Source: Dallia pectoralis (lineage: Eukaryota > Chordata > Actinopteri > Esociformes > Umbridae). Taken from it: 64,000 bases of DNA. The notes beneath the pieces were generated by a model, which was given only the letters and a program-made list of their open reading frames with translations, was not told the DNA's origin and searched no databases. The stretch is from NCBI GenBank assembly GCA_029465975.1, contig CM055741.1, forward strand, positions 751,720 through 815,719. Reading direction: 5' to 3'. The stretch's first letter is position 1; each line of letters opens with the position of its first letter. This document shows positions 41,801-53,800 of this stretch, piece after piece. The position numbers and the translations under genes were made by a program.

Positions 41801-44800
41801 CACCCCCTTGTGCCTTATTGGCCATATATCACACCCCCTTGTGCCTAATTGGCCATATATCACACCCCCTTGAGCCTTATTGGCCATATATCACACCCCC
41901 TTGAGCCTTATTGGCCATATATCACACCCCTTGAGCCTTATTGGCCATATATCACACCCCCTTGAGCCTTATTGGCCATATATCACACCCCCTTGAGCCT
42001 TATTGGCCATATATCACACCCCCTTGTGCCTTATTGGCCATATATCACACCCCCTTGTGCCTTATTGGCCATATATCACACCCCCTTGTGCCTTATTGGC
42101 CATATATCACACCCCCTTGTGCCTAATTGCTTACATATAGATGTCATAACCTGGTCTCTCAAGCAATTAATAATCTATTTTAAGACTCATGGGGGATATT
42201 GGGAATACTTTTTTTGTTCTCTAAGCTACTCCCAGAATATTATTATACTTTAATTTTTACATTAGTCTAAACCCAAAAAGAGCAAACAGCAAGATATTTA
42301 TCCACAGTAACTAGGACAATCAGCATAGTGTCAGTGTTGATGTAGGTGGCGGAAGGATGGAGCCAGACAACCCACGGAAATGCTCTCGAGTCTTTAATAC
42401 AGCACGGAAGAAACCCGTAGTATTACTCCAAGCCACACAGGCAAAGTAGAAGAGGCGACGTAGCGCACAAACGAACCACTCCTCACACGGAGGTATAATA
42501 AACAAAGAGCCCCGAGCTCACAACAAGACTCGGGCTGCACAATATCACACGTAACATGTAACAATTCCACACAAAGACAACCAATACAAAGGGAGCTTAT
42601 ATAGACCTCTAATGAGGTAATGGACACCAGGTGAGTGATGACGAGACTGAACAAGGTGTGCAGGGAGGCGGAGCTTCGGTGACGACTAATAGGCCGGGGA
42701 GGACGACCGCCGAATACCGCCCGCAGGTGGAGCTGCCGCTTCTCCCGTAGGAGTCATGACACATAGCTTGATCAAAACATGGTATTTACAATATATACAA
42801 CAAAATAATGGGTTAGACTTTATGGGGCAAGGAACATGGATTTCGGGGTTTCCGGTTAATCTAAATAGGATTTAAAAAATCCATGTGCCTGTGTGTGTTT
42901 ATTTGCATTTGTGTTTGTAGAACTGTAAGCTGTTCAAGATGAGATAGTTTGCTAGAAACAACATAAAGGAAAACATTTGTTTGTGTGAAGTTAATTAACT
43001 GATAAAGCAGCTCAAACTCCAGATAGTTGACTTACATGAGTGTCTGTATGTTGCAGAGTGAACTAGTTGGTCCACACAGCAGCTCCACTCCTCTGTCTTC
43101 CAGGTGATTATAACTGAGGTCCAGTTCTCTTAGGGGGCAGTTTGGTGTCTGTAGAGCTGAGGCCAGTATCTCACATGATTTATATGTGAGTCCACACCCT
43201 TCCAGTCTAGAGAGATTAGATAATGTTAGATATTCAAAGCCTTCAGAATAGTCTACACACATCACTCTTGTGATGTGAAAAAAATGAGAGAAAGATATAT
43301 CAAGTCAGAAGTTTTTCCACATTTAATGTGACTTCTAGGCAGAACAATTCAATTGAAAAACAAACTGAAATCTTTGGGGGGGAAATAAAAACATATAACC
43401 TGGTTGCATAAGTATGCACACCCTTTTATAACTGGGGATGTGGGTGTGTTCAGAATGAACCAATCACATCCAAAAGCATGTTATATAGAAGTCATTACAC
43501 AACGGCCATTATTTAAAGTCACTCTGATTAATCACAAATAAAGAACAGCTGTTCCAGTAGGATTTTCCTGACAAAAGCCATGGTCCGCATAGAGCTTCCA
43601 AAGCATCACAGAGATGTCATTGTTGATAGATATCAGTCAGGTGAAGGGTACAAAATAATATCCAAACCATTAGATATACCAGGGAACACAGTGAAGACGG
43701 CCATCATCAAATAGAGAAAATATGACAGAGACAGAGACATTACTAAGAACTGGACGTCCCTCCAATATTGATGAAAAGACTAGAAGAAGACTGGTCAGGG
43801 GCTTCCAAGAGACCTACAGCAACATGATAGGAGCTGCAGGAATTTATGTCAATTACTGTCTGTGTGCCAAAATCACCCGTATTATTCATATTATGGGCTA
43901 TGGGGTTGGGTGGCCCTTTTCTTAGAAAGATAAACATCCAAGCACGGGCCGACGTTTGCAAAAACAAACAAGTCTCCTCAAAGCATGTGGGCAAATGTGT
44001 TATGGTTTGATGAAACCAAAGTTGAACATTTTGGCCATAACTCCAATTAAAGGTGGAAAAAGTTCTGACATGATTCATCCTTCTCTAAGGGGTGTGTAGA
44101 GTTTTTATATCCACTGTATATATCAACACATAACAGAACTTACAGTGCTCTCTTGCAGGTTTTCACTACTGGCAGCAACGTCTGATAACCTGTCATTGAT
44201 GTGTTGTATGTCTTCAGATCGAACGTATCCAAAATCTCCTCTGACATAAGTGTAACGATGCTGGATGGGTGTAGTGCAGGTTGAGCCAAGTGCAGAGCCG
44301 TAGGATCCGTTTAACGGGTATTATTTAATGATAAACACAAAACAAACCGTAAACGGCGAAAAGACTATACTGTGAAAATGAAATCAAAGTGCGCATATAG
44401 CGTCTTATACAAAAGGTTCACTAACAACAGTAAATATCCCCACTCACCTCTAAAGCAACCGTGACATACAAATAATGCGAAGCAACGAGTGCACTGCTCG
44501 CGACCCTCTTATATCCCATTGATTATAAGTGCAAACAGCCGTGAGACAAACGTAAACACGGAAGTGAAACAAGGAAGTGCATCACCGAAATATGTCCGTG
44601 TAGCAACGCCACCACACCAATCGTGACAGTATCCCCCACTAAAAGGCTAGCTCCCCAGATAGCCGAACGGAAACACAAAACCAAGACAAGGGAGCAACAG
44701 GGAGAGAACCCGCAGTCAAACCCAAAAGGGTCAGTCCAGGACCGCAGGTCCAGCCCTGAAAAGGCCTCAGTGGCTGAGAGGCCGCCATCTAGTGCGGCAG

Positions 44801-47800
44801 AGAGACCGCCATCTAGTGCGGCAGAGAGTCCGCCATCTTGTGCGGCTCAGAGTCTGCCGTCGTGGGCGACGTCGTGGCGGAGGCCATCGTGGGCGCCGTC
44901 GTGGCGGCCATCGGGGGCGCAGTCGTGGCGGCGGCCATCGTGGGCGCAGTCGTGGCGGCGGCCATCGTGGGCGCAGTCGTGGCGGCGGCCATCGTGAGCG
45001 TAGTCGTGGCGGCGGCCATCGTGAGCGTAGTCGTGGCGGCGGCCATCGTGAGCGTAGTCGTGGCGGCGGCCATCGTGAGCGTAGTCGTGGCGGCGGCCAT
45101 CGTGAGCGTAGTCGTGGCGGCGGCCATCGTGAGCGTAGTCGTGGCGGCGGCCATCGTGAGCGTAGTCGTGGCGGCGGCCATCGTGAGCGTAGTCGTGGCG
45201 GCGGCCATCGTGAGCGTAGTCGTGGCGGCGGCCATCGTGAGCGTAGTCGTGGCGGCGGCCATCGTGAGCGTAGTCGTGGCGGCGGCCATCGTGAGCGTAG
45301 TCGTGGCGGCGGCCATCGTGAGCGTAGTCGTGGCGGCGGCCATCGTGAGCGTAGTCGTGGCGGCGGCCATCGTGAGCGTAGTCGTGGCGGCGGCCATCGT
45401 GAGCGTAGTCGTGGCGGCGGCCATCGTGAGCGTAGTCGTGGCGGCGGCCATCGTGAGCGTCGTCGTGGCGGCGGCCATCGTGAGCGTCGTCGTGGCGGCG
45501 GCCATCGTGAGCGGCGATGCGGCGCGGCCTTCGTGGGCGGCGATGCGGCAGCCAATGTGGGCGGCGATGCGGCAGCCATTGTGGGCGGCGATGCGGCAGC
45601 CATTGTGGGCGGCGATGCGGCAGCCATTGTGGGCGGCGATGCGGCAGCCATTGTGGGCGGCGATGCGGCAGCCATTGTGGGCGGCGATGCGGCAGCCATT
45701 GTGGGCGGCGATGCGGCAGCCATTGTGGGCGGCGATGCGGCAGCCATTGTGGGCGGCGATGCGGCAGCCATTGTGGACGCTGGCGTGACGGTGGCAGCCA
45801 TCTTGGGCGCTGGCGGGACGACGGCAGCCATCTTGGGCGCTGGCGTGACGGCGGGAGCCCTCGTGGGCGCTGGCGTGACGGCAACAGCCATCTTGAGCGC
45901 CGGCGGGACGACGGCAGCCATCTTGAGCGCTGGCGTGGCGGCAACAGCCATCTTGAGCGCTGGCGGGACGGCGGGAGCCATCGTGGACGCTGGCGTGACG
46001 GCGGCAGCCATCTTGGGCGCTGGCGGGACGACGACAGCCATCTTGGGCGCTGGCGTGACGGCGGGAGCCATCGTGGGCGCTGGCGTGACGGCAACAGCCA
46101 TCTTGAGCGCCGGCGGGACGACGGCAGCCATCTTGAGCGCTGGCGTGACGGCAACAGCCATCTTGAGCGCTGGCGGGACGGCGGGAGCCATCGTGGACGC
46201 TGGCGTGACGGCGGCAGCCATCTTGGACGCTGGCGGGACGGCGGGAACCATCGTGGACGCTGGCGTGACGGCACCAGCCATCTTGAGCGCTGGCGGGACG
46301 GCGGGAGCCATCGTGGACGCTGGCGTGACGGCGGGAGCCATCGTGGACGCTGGCGTGACGGCGGCAGCCATCTTGGGCGCTGGCGGGACGGCGGGAGCCA
46401 TCGTGGACGCTGGCGTGACGGCGGCAGCCATCTTGAGCGCCGGCGGGACGACGGCAGCCATCTTGAGCGCTGGCGTGACGGCAACAGCCATCTTGAGCGC
46501 TGGCGGAACGGCAGGAACCATCGTGGACGCTGGCGTGACGGCGGCAGCCATCTTGAGCGCCGGCGGGACGACGGCAGCCATCTTGAGCGCTGGCGTGACG
46601 GCAACAGCCATCTTGAGCGCTGGCGGGACGGCAGGAACCATCGTGGACGCTGGCGTGACGGCGACCATCTCAGGCGCAAGCGTGGTGGCGACCATCTCAG
46701 GCGCTGGCTCTTGGAAGTCCAGCCATGTCCTCCACCACGTCCTAATAACAGCCGAGGGCTGATCATCCAACCCCTCCGGGGGTTTTTCTGTCCCTGACGT
46801 CGGTGGCCGAAAAGGGTCTTCCCACTGCGGGGTTTGTGGCTGTAGCTCCAGCCATGTCCTCCACCACGTCCTAATAACAGCTGAGGGCTGTTCATCTAAC
46901 CCCTCCGGGGGTTTTTCTGTCCCTGACGTCGGCGGCAGAAAAGGGTCTTCCCACGGCGGGGTAGTGGCTGTAGCTCCAGGGTTTTCCTCCCCTGTCTGCA
47001 GCCCCGGAGCAGTGGGTGGCCGTTCCTGCAGCACCAGGACCGTGGGTGCTCTCTCCGCGGTCCTCCCGGAACACCTCCTTAGCTCCCCCCCAAAAACCTT
47101 CTTGGGACGCCTTCGGGGTGCCCTCTTGCCTTCCTCCGGGAGGGACCGCGGACCCGATGTAATCGGCCCTGATAGCTGCATCGGTGGCTCATACCCGAAG
47201 TAAGCACGGAGGCGCCTATACTCCTCTTCGGGCGTCTCCGGCTTACCCCAGTCCCACTGCTCCGTGGTGCGACGGTGAGCTTCATCCTTCGGGGCGCTAT
47301 AGCTTGCCCCCCCGAGGAATCCACTCACCGTCTGCTGGCTCCGCTGGCTTCTTTGTTGGCTTCGCATTCTGTAACGATGCTGGATGGGTGTAGTGCAGGT
47401 TGAGCCAAGTGCAGAGCCGTAGGATCCGTTTAACGGGTATTATTTAATGATAAACACAAAACAAACCGGCGGCCATCGTGGCGTAGTCGTGGCGGCGGCC
47501 ATCGTGAGCGTAGTCGTGGCGGCGGCCATCGTGGCGTAGTCGTGGCGGCGGCCATCGTGGCGTAGTCGTGGCGGCGGCCATCGTGAGCGTAGTCGTGGCG
47601 GCGGCCATCGTGAGCGTAGTCGTGGCGGCGGCCATCGTGAGCGTAGTCGTGGCGGCGGCCATCGTGAGCGTAGTCGTGGCGGCGGCCATCGTGAGCGTAG
47701 TCGTGGCGGCGGCCATCGTGAGTCGTCGTGGCGGCGGCCATCGTGAGCGTCGTCGTGGCGGCGGCCATCGTGAGCGGCGATGCGGCGCGGCCTTCGTGGG

Positions 47801-50800
47801 CGGCGATGCGGCAGCCAATGTGGGCGGCGATGCGGCAGCCATTGTGGGCGGCGTGCGGCAGCCATTGTGGGCGGCGTGGCAGCCATTGTGGGCGGCGTGC
47901 GGCAGCCATTGTGGGCGGCGTGCGGCAGCCATTGTGGGCGGCGATGCGGCAGCCATTGTGGGCGGCGATGCGGCAGCCATTGTGGGCGGCGTGCGGCAGC
48001 CATTGTGGGCGGCGATGCGGCAGCCATTGTGGACGCTGGCGTGACGGTGGCAGCCATCTTGGGCGCTGGCGGGACGACGGCAGCCATCTTGGGCGCTGGC
48101 GTGACGGCGGGAGCCCTCGTGGGCGCTGGCGTGACGGCAACAGCCATCTTGAGCGCCGGCGGGGCGACGGCAGCCATCTTGAGCGCTGGCGTGGCGGCAA
48201 CAGCCATCTTGAGCGCTGGCGGGACGGCGGGAGCCATCGTGGACGCTGGCGTGACGGCGGCAGCCATCTTGGGCGCTGGCGGGACGACGACAGCCATCTT
48301 GGGCGCTGGCGTGACGGCGGGAGCCATCGTGGGCGCTGGCGTGACGGCAACAGCCATCTTGAGCGCCGGCGGGACGACGGCAGCCATCTTGAGCGCTGGC
48401 GTGACGGCAACAGCCATCTTGAGCGCTGGCGGGACGGCGGGAGCCATCGTGACGCTGGCGTGACGGCGGCAGCCATCTTGGACGCTGGCGGGGCGGCGGG
48501 AACCATCGTGGACGCTGGCGTGACGGCACCAGCCATCTTGAGCGCTGGCGGGACGGCGGGAGCCATCGTGACGCTGGCGTGACGGCGGGAGCCATCGTGG
48601 ACGCTGGCGTGACGGCGGCAGCCATCTTGGGCGCTGGCGGGACGGCGGGAGCCATCGTGGACGCTGGCGTGACGGCGGCAGCCATCTTGAGCGCCGGCGG
48701 GGCGACGGCAGCCATCTTGAGCGCTGGCGTGACGGCAACAGCCATCTTGAGCGCTGGCGGAACGGCAGGAACCATCGTGGACGCTGGCGTGACGGCGGCA
48801 GCCATCTTGAGCGCCGGCGGGGCGACGGCAGCCATCTTGAGCGCTGGCGTGACGGCAACAGCCATCTTGAGCGCTGGCGGGACGGCAGGAACCATCGTGG
48901 ACGCTGGCGTGACGGCGACCATCTCAGGCGCAAGCGTGGTGGCGACCATCTCAGGCGCTGGCTCTTGGAAGTCCAGCCATGTCCTCCACCACGTCCTAAT
49001 AACAGCCGAGGGCTGATCATCCAACCCCTCCGGGGTTTTTCTGTCCCTGACGTCGGTGGCCGAAAAGGGTCTTCCCACTGCGGGGTTTGTGGCTGTAGCT
49101 CCAGCCATGTCCTCCACCACGTCCTAATAACAGCTGAGGGCTGTTCATCTAACCCCTCCGGGGGTTTTCTGTCCCTGACGTCGGCGGCAGAAAAGGGTCT
49201 TCCCACGGCGGGGGTAGTGGCTGTAGCTCCAGGGGTTTTCCTCCCCTGTCTGCAGCCCCGGAGCAGTGGGTGGCCGTTCCTGCAGCACCAGGACCGTGGG
49301 TGCTCTCTCCGCGGTCCTCCCGAACACCTCCTTAGCTCCCCCAAAACCTTCTTGGGACGCCTTCGGGGTGCCCTCTTGCCTTCCTCCGGGAGGGACCGCG
49401 GACCCGATGTAATCGGCCCTGATAGCTGCATCGGTGGCTCATACCCGAAGTAAGCACGGAGGCGCCTATACTCCTCTTCGGGCGTCTCCGGCTTACCCCA
49501 GTCCCACTGCTCCGTGGTGCGACGGTGAGCTTCATCCTTCGGGGCGCTATAGCTTGCCCCCCCGAGGAATCCACTCACCGTCTGCTGGCTCCGCTGGCTT
49601 CTTTGTTGGCTTCGCATTCTGTAACGATGCTGGATGGGTGTAGTGCAGGTTGAGCCAAGTGCAGAGCCGTAGGATCCGTTTAACGGGTATTATTTAATGA
49701 TAAACACAAAACAAACCGAATCAATTCTTCAAGGTTTGTCTCAATCTCTTTGTTGTACTTGTTGTTTTTCACACTGGTTTGGAGGCGAAGGAAGTGTAAA
49801 TACATTTGAGTCAGGGTTTTTGGGATTTTATATTTCTCTGCTTCTTTCAGCATTGTCTCAAGGACAGTGGCTGATATCCAACAGAAGACTGGTATGTGAC
49901 ACATGATGTGGAGGCTTTTGGATGTTTTTATGTGAGAGATGATTTCATTCGCCAGATTTTGATCTGTGATTTTCTTCCTAAAGTACACCTCCTTCTGGCA
50001 GTCATTGAACCCTCTCACCTCTGTTATTGGCCATATATCACACCCCCTTGAGCCTTATTGGCCATATATCACACCCCCTTGTGCCTTATTGGCCATATAT
50101 CACACCCCCTTGTGCCTTATTGGCCATATCACACCCCCTTGTGCCTTATTGGCCATATATCACACCCCCTTGAGCCTTATTGGCCATATATCACACCCCC
50201 TTGTGCCTTATTGGCCATATATCACACCCCCTTGAGCCTTATTGGCCATATATCACACCCCCTTGAGCCTTATTGGCCATATATCACACCCCCTTGTGCC
50301 TTATTGGCCATATATCACACCCCCTTGAGCCTTATTGGCCATATATCACACCCCCTTGTGCCTTATTGGCCATATATCACACCCCCTTGAGCCTTATTGG
50401 CCATATATCACACCCCCTTGAGCCTTATTGGCCATATATCACACCCCCTTGTGCCTTATTGGCCATATATCATCACACCCCCTTGTGCCTTATTGGCCAT
50501 ATATCACACCCCCTTGTGCCTTATTGGCCATATATCACACCCCCTTGTGCCTTATTGGCCATATATCACACCCCCTTGTGCCTAATTGCTTACATATAGA
50601 TGTCATAACCTGGTCTCTCAAGCAATTAATAATCTATTTTAAGACTCATGGGGGATATTGGGAATACTTTTTTTGTTCTCTAAGCTACTCCCAGAATATT
50701 ATTATACTTTAATTTTTACATTAGTCTAAACCCAAAAAGAGCAAACAGCAAGATATTTATCCACAGTAACTAGGACAATCAGCATAGTGTCAGTGTTGAT

Positions 50801-53800
50801 GTAGGTGGCGGAAGGATGGAGCCAGACAACCCACGGAAATGCTCTCGAGTCTTTAATACAGCACGGAAGAAACCCGTAGTATTACTCCAAGCCACACAGG
50901 CAAAGTAGAAGAGGCGACGTAGCGCACAAACGAACCACTCCTCACACGGAGGTATAATAAACAAAGAGCCCCGAGCTCACAACAAGACTCGGGCTGCACA
51001 ATATCACACGTAACATGTAACAATTCCACACAAAGACAACCAATACAAAGGGAGCTTATATAGACCTCTAATGAGGTAATGGACACCAGGTGAGTGATGA
51101 CGAGACTGAACAAGGTGTGCAGGGAGGCGGAGCTTCGGTGACGACTAATAGGCCGGGGAGGACGACCGCCGAATACCGCCCGCAGGTGGAGCTGCCGCTT
51201 CTCCCGTAGGAGTCATGACACATAGCTTGATCAAAACATGGTATTTACAATATATACAACAAAATAATGGGTTAGACTTTATGGGGCAAGGAACATGGAT
51301 TTCGGGGTTTCCGGTTAATCTAAATAGGATTTAAAAATCCATGTGCCTGTGTGTGTTTATTTGCATTTGTGTTTGTAGAACTGTAAGCTGTTCAAGATGA
51401 GATAGTTTGCTAGAAACAACATAAAGGAAAACATTTGTTTGTGTGAAGTTAATTAACTGATAAAGCAGCTCAAACTCCAGATAGTTGACTTACATGAGTG
51501 TCTGTATGTTGCAGAGTGAACTAGTTGGTCCACACAGCAGCTCCACTCCTCTGTCTTCCAGGTGATTATAACTGAGGTCCAGTTCTCTTAGGGGGCAGTT
51601 TGGTGTCTGTAGAGCTGAGGCCAGTATCTCACATGATTTATATGTGAGTCCACACCCTTCCAGTCTAGAGAGATTAGATAATGTTAGATATTCAAAGCCT
51701 TCAGAATAGTCTACACACATCACTCTTGTGATGTGAAAAAAATGAGAGAAAGATATATCAAGTCAGAAGTTTTTCCACATTTAATGTGACTTCTAGGCAG
51801 AACAATTCAATTGAAAAACAAACTGAAATCTTTGGGGGGGAAATAAAAACATATAACCTGGTTGCATAAGTATGCACACCCTTTTATAACTGGGGATGTG
51901 GGTGTGTTCAGAATGAACCAATCACATCCAAAAGCATGTTATATAGAAGTCATTACACAACGGCCATTATTTAAAGTCACTCTGATTAATCACAAATAAA
52001 GAACAGCTGTTCCAGTAGGATTTTCCTGACAAAAGCCATGGTCCGCATAGAGCTTCCAAAGCATCACAGAGATGTCATTGTTGATAGATATCAGTCAGGT
52101 GAAGGGTACAAAATAATATCCAAACCATTAGATATACCAGGGAACACAGTGAAGACGGCCATCATCAAATAGAGAAAATATGACAGAGACAGAGACATTA
52201 CTAAGAACTGGACGTCCCTCCAATATTGATGAAAAGACTAGAAGAAGACTGGTCAGGGGCTTCCAAGAGACCTACAGCAACATGATAGGAGCTGCAGGAA
52301 TTTATGTCAATTACTGTCTGTGTGCCAAAATCACCCGTATTATTCATATTATGGGCTATGGGGTTGGGTGGCCCTTTTCTTAGAAAGATAAACATCCAAG
52401 CACGGGCCGACGTTTGCAAAAACAAACAAGTCTCCTCAAAGCATGTGGGCAAATGTGTTATGGTTTGATGAAACCAAAGTTGAACATTTTGGCCATAACT
52501 CCAATTAAAGGTGGAAAAAGTTCTGACATGATTCATCCTTCTCTAAGGGGTGTGTAGAGTTTTTATATCCACTGTATATATCAACACATAACAGAACTTA
52601 CAGTGCTCTCTTGCAGGTTTTCACTACTGGCAGCAACCTCTGATAACCTGTCATTGATGTGTTGTATGTCTTCAGATCGAACGTATCCAAAATCTCCTCT
52701 GACATAAGTAACAGGTAGGTCAGAGCTGAACATTGGTGGGGTTCTAGTTTTGTTCCTGAAAGTGTTCCTGATTTCAGGGAGGTCTGCATGTCTTCCACTA
52801 GAGAGTTGGCACCAAGTTCATTCAGACAGTGGAACAAATTAATGATCCTTTCTGGTGAAGATTCCTCTTTGATCTTCTCTGAAAGGTACTCAACTGTTAT
52901 CTCTACGGTTTCCTCATTGCTCTCTGTTGTTTTTTCTGTCTGTGTCAGAAAGTCTTGTAAGAGATTCTGATTGGACTCCATTGAGAGACCCATGAGGAAG
53001 CGGAGGAACAGGTCCAGGTGTCCATTCTCACTCTTCAAGGCCTGGTCCACAGCTCTCCTGTGTAGTTCAGATATGCCTGACTTCTCTACTCCATTACAAT
53101 CACCGGAAGAGAAAACATATATGTTCTTGTCTAGATATGATTCTAGAGCATGTACTGCTGCTAGAAACTCCTGAATGGTCAGATGAACAAAGCTGAAGAT
53201 CTTCTTTTCATTCAGCCCAGATTCTTCCTTAAAGATCTCGGTACACAAATTTGAATATTCTGATGCCTCTGTGACATCAATGCCACACTCTCTCAGGTCT
53301 TCCTCATAGAAGATCAGGTTTCCCTTCTGCAGCTTTTGGAATGCCAGCTCTGATAGCTTCAGAATTGTCTCTTTATCTGACCGAATCAATTCTTCAAGGT
53401 TTGTCTCAATCTCTTTGTTGTACTTGTTGTTTTTCACACTGGTTTGGAGGCGAAGGAAGTGTAAATACATTTGAGTCAGGGTTTTTGGGATTTTATATTT
53501 CTCTGCTTCTTTCAGCATTGTCTCAAGGACAGTGGCTGATATCCAACAGAAGACTGGTATGTGACACATGATGTGGAGGCTTTTGGATGTTTTTATGTGA
53601 GAGATGATTTCATTCGCCAGATTTTGATCTGTGATTTTCTTCCTAAAGTACACCTCCTTCTGGCAGTCATTGAACCCTCTCACCTCTGTCACCTGGTCAA
53701 CAAACTCAGGAGGTATTTGATTGGCTGCTGCAGGTCTGGTAGTTATCCAGATGAGAGCAGAGGGAAGCAGATTTCCCTCAATGAGGTTTGTCAGCAATAC

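Larger units (their letters stand above)
42129..44250. repeat. duplicated NLR block, copy A
   Basis: Matches 50588-52708 almost base for base (offset 8458-8459). It contains the solo LTR, LRR exon, Tc1 remnant and the last 107 bp of the NACHT exon. The differences I see are few: one A in a homopolymer near 42866-42871 and G versus C at 44173. Confidence 0.92.
44251..47468 (-). mobile_element. non-autonomous LTR retroelement, copy 1
   Basis: Read on the minus strand: a 99-bp LTR piece (47370-47468), one long ORF (47367-44767), a polypurine-like tract AGTGGGGGATAC and a complete 378-bp LTR (44251-44628) running TGTCACGATTGG to GCATCGTTACA. The GGGGGATAC-TGTCACG junction is like that of fish Ty3/gypsy elements. 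No protease, reverse transcriptase or integrase is visible, so it must be mobilised in trans if at all. Confidence 0.75.
50588..52708. repeat. duplicated NLR block, copy B
   Basis: Near-identical to 42129-44250 and continuous with the intact NACHT exon, so this is the better placed copy. Confidence 0.92.

Noticed and set aside
43722..43925. Short ORFs MTETETLLRTGRPSN and its copy at 52180
   Set aside because: Out-of-context pieces of a decayed Tc1 transposase, not a host gene.
44792..46797. Plus-strand ORFs of 656 and 426 codons over the GC-rich arrays
   Set aside because: Shadows of the minus-strand retroelement ORF; low-complexity Gly/Ala/Arg repeats with no unique domain.
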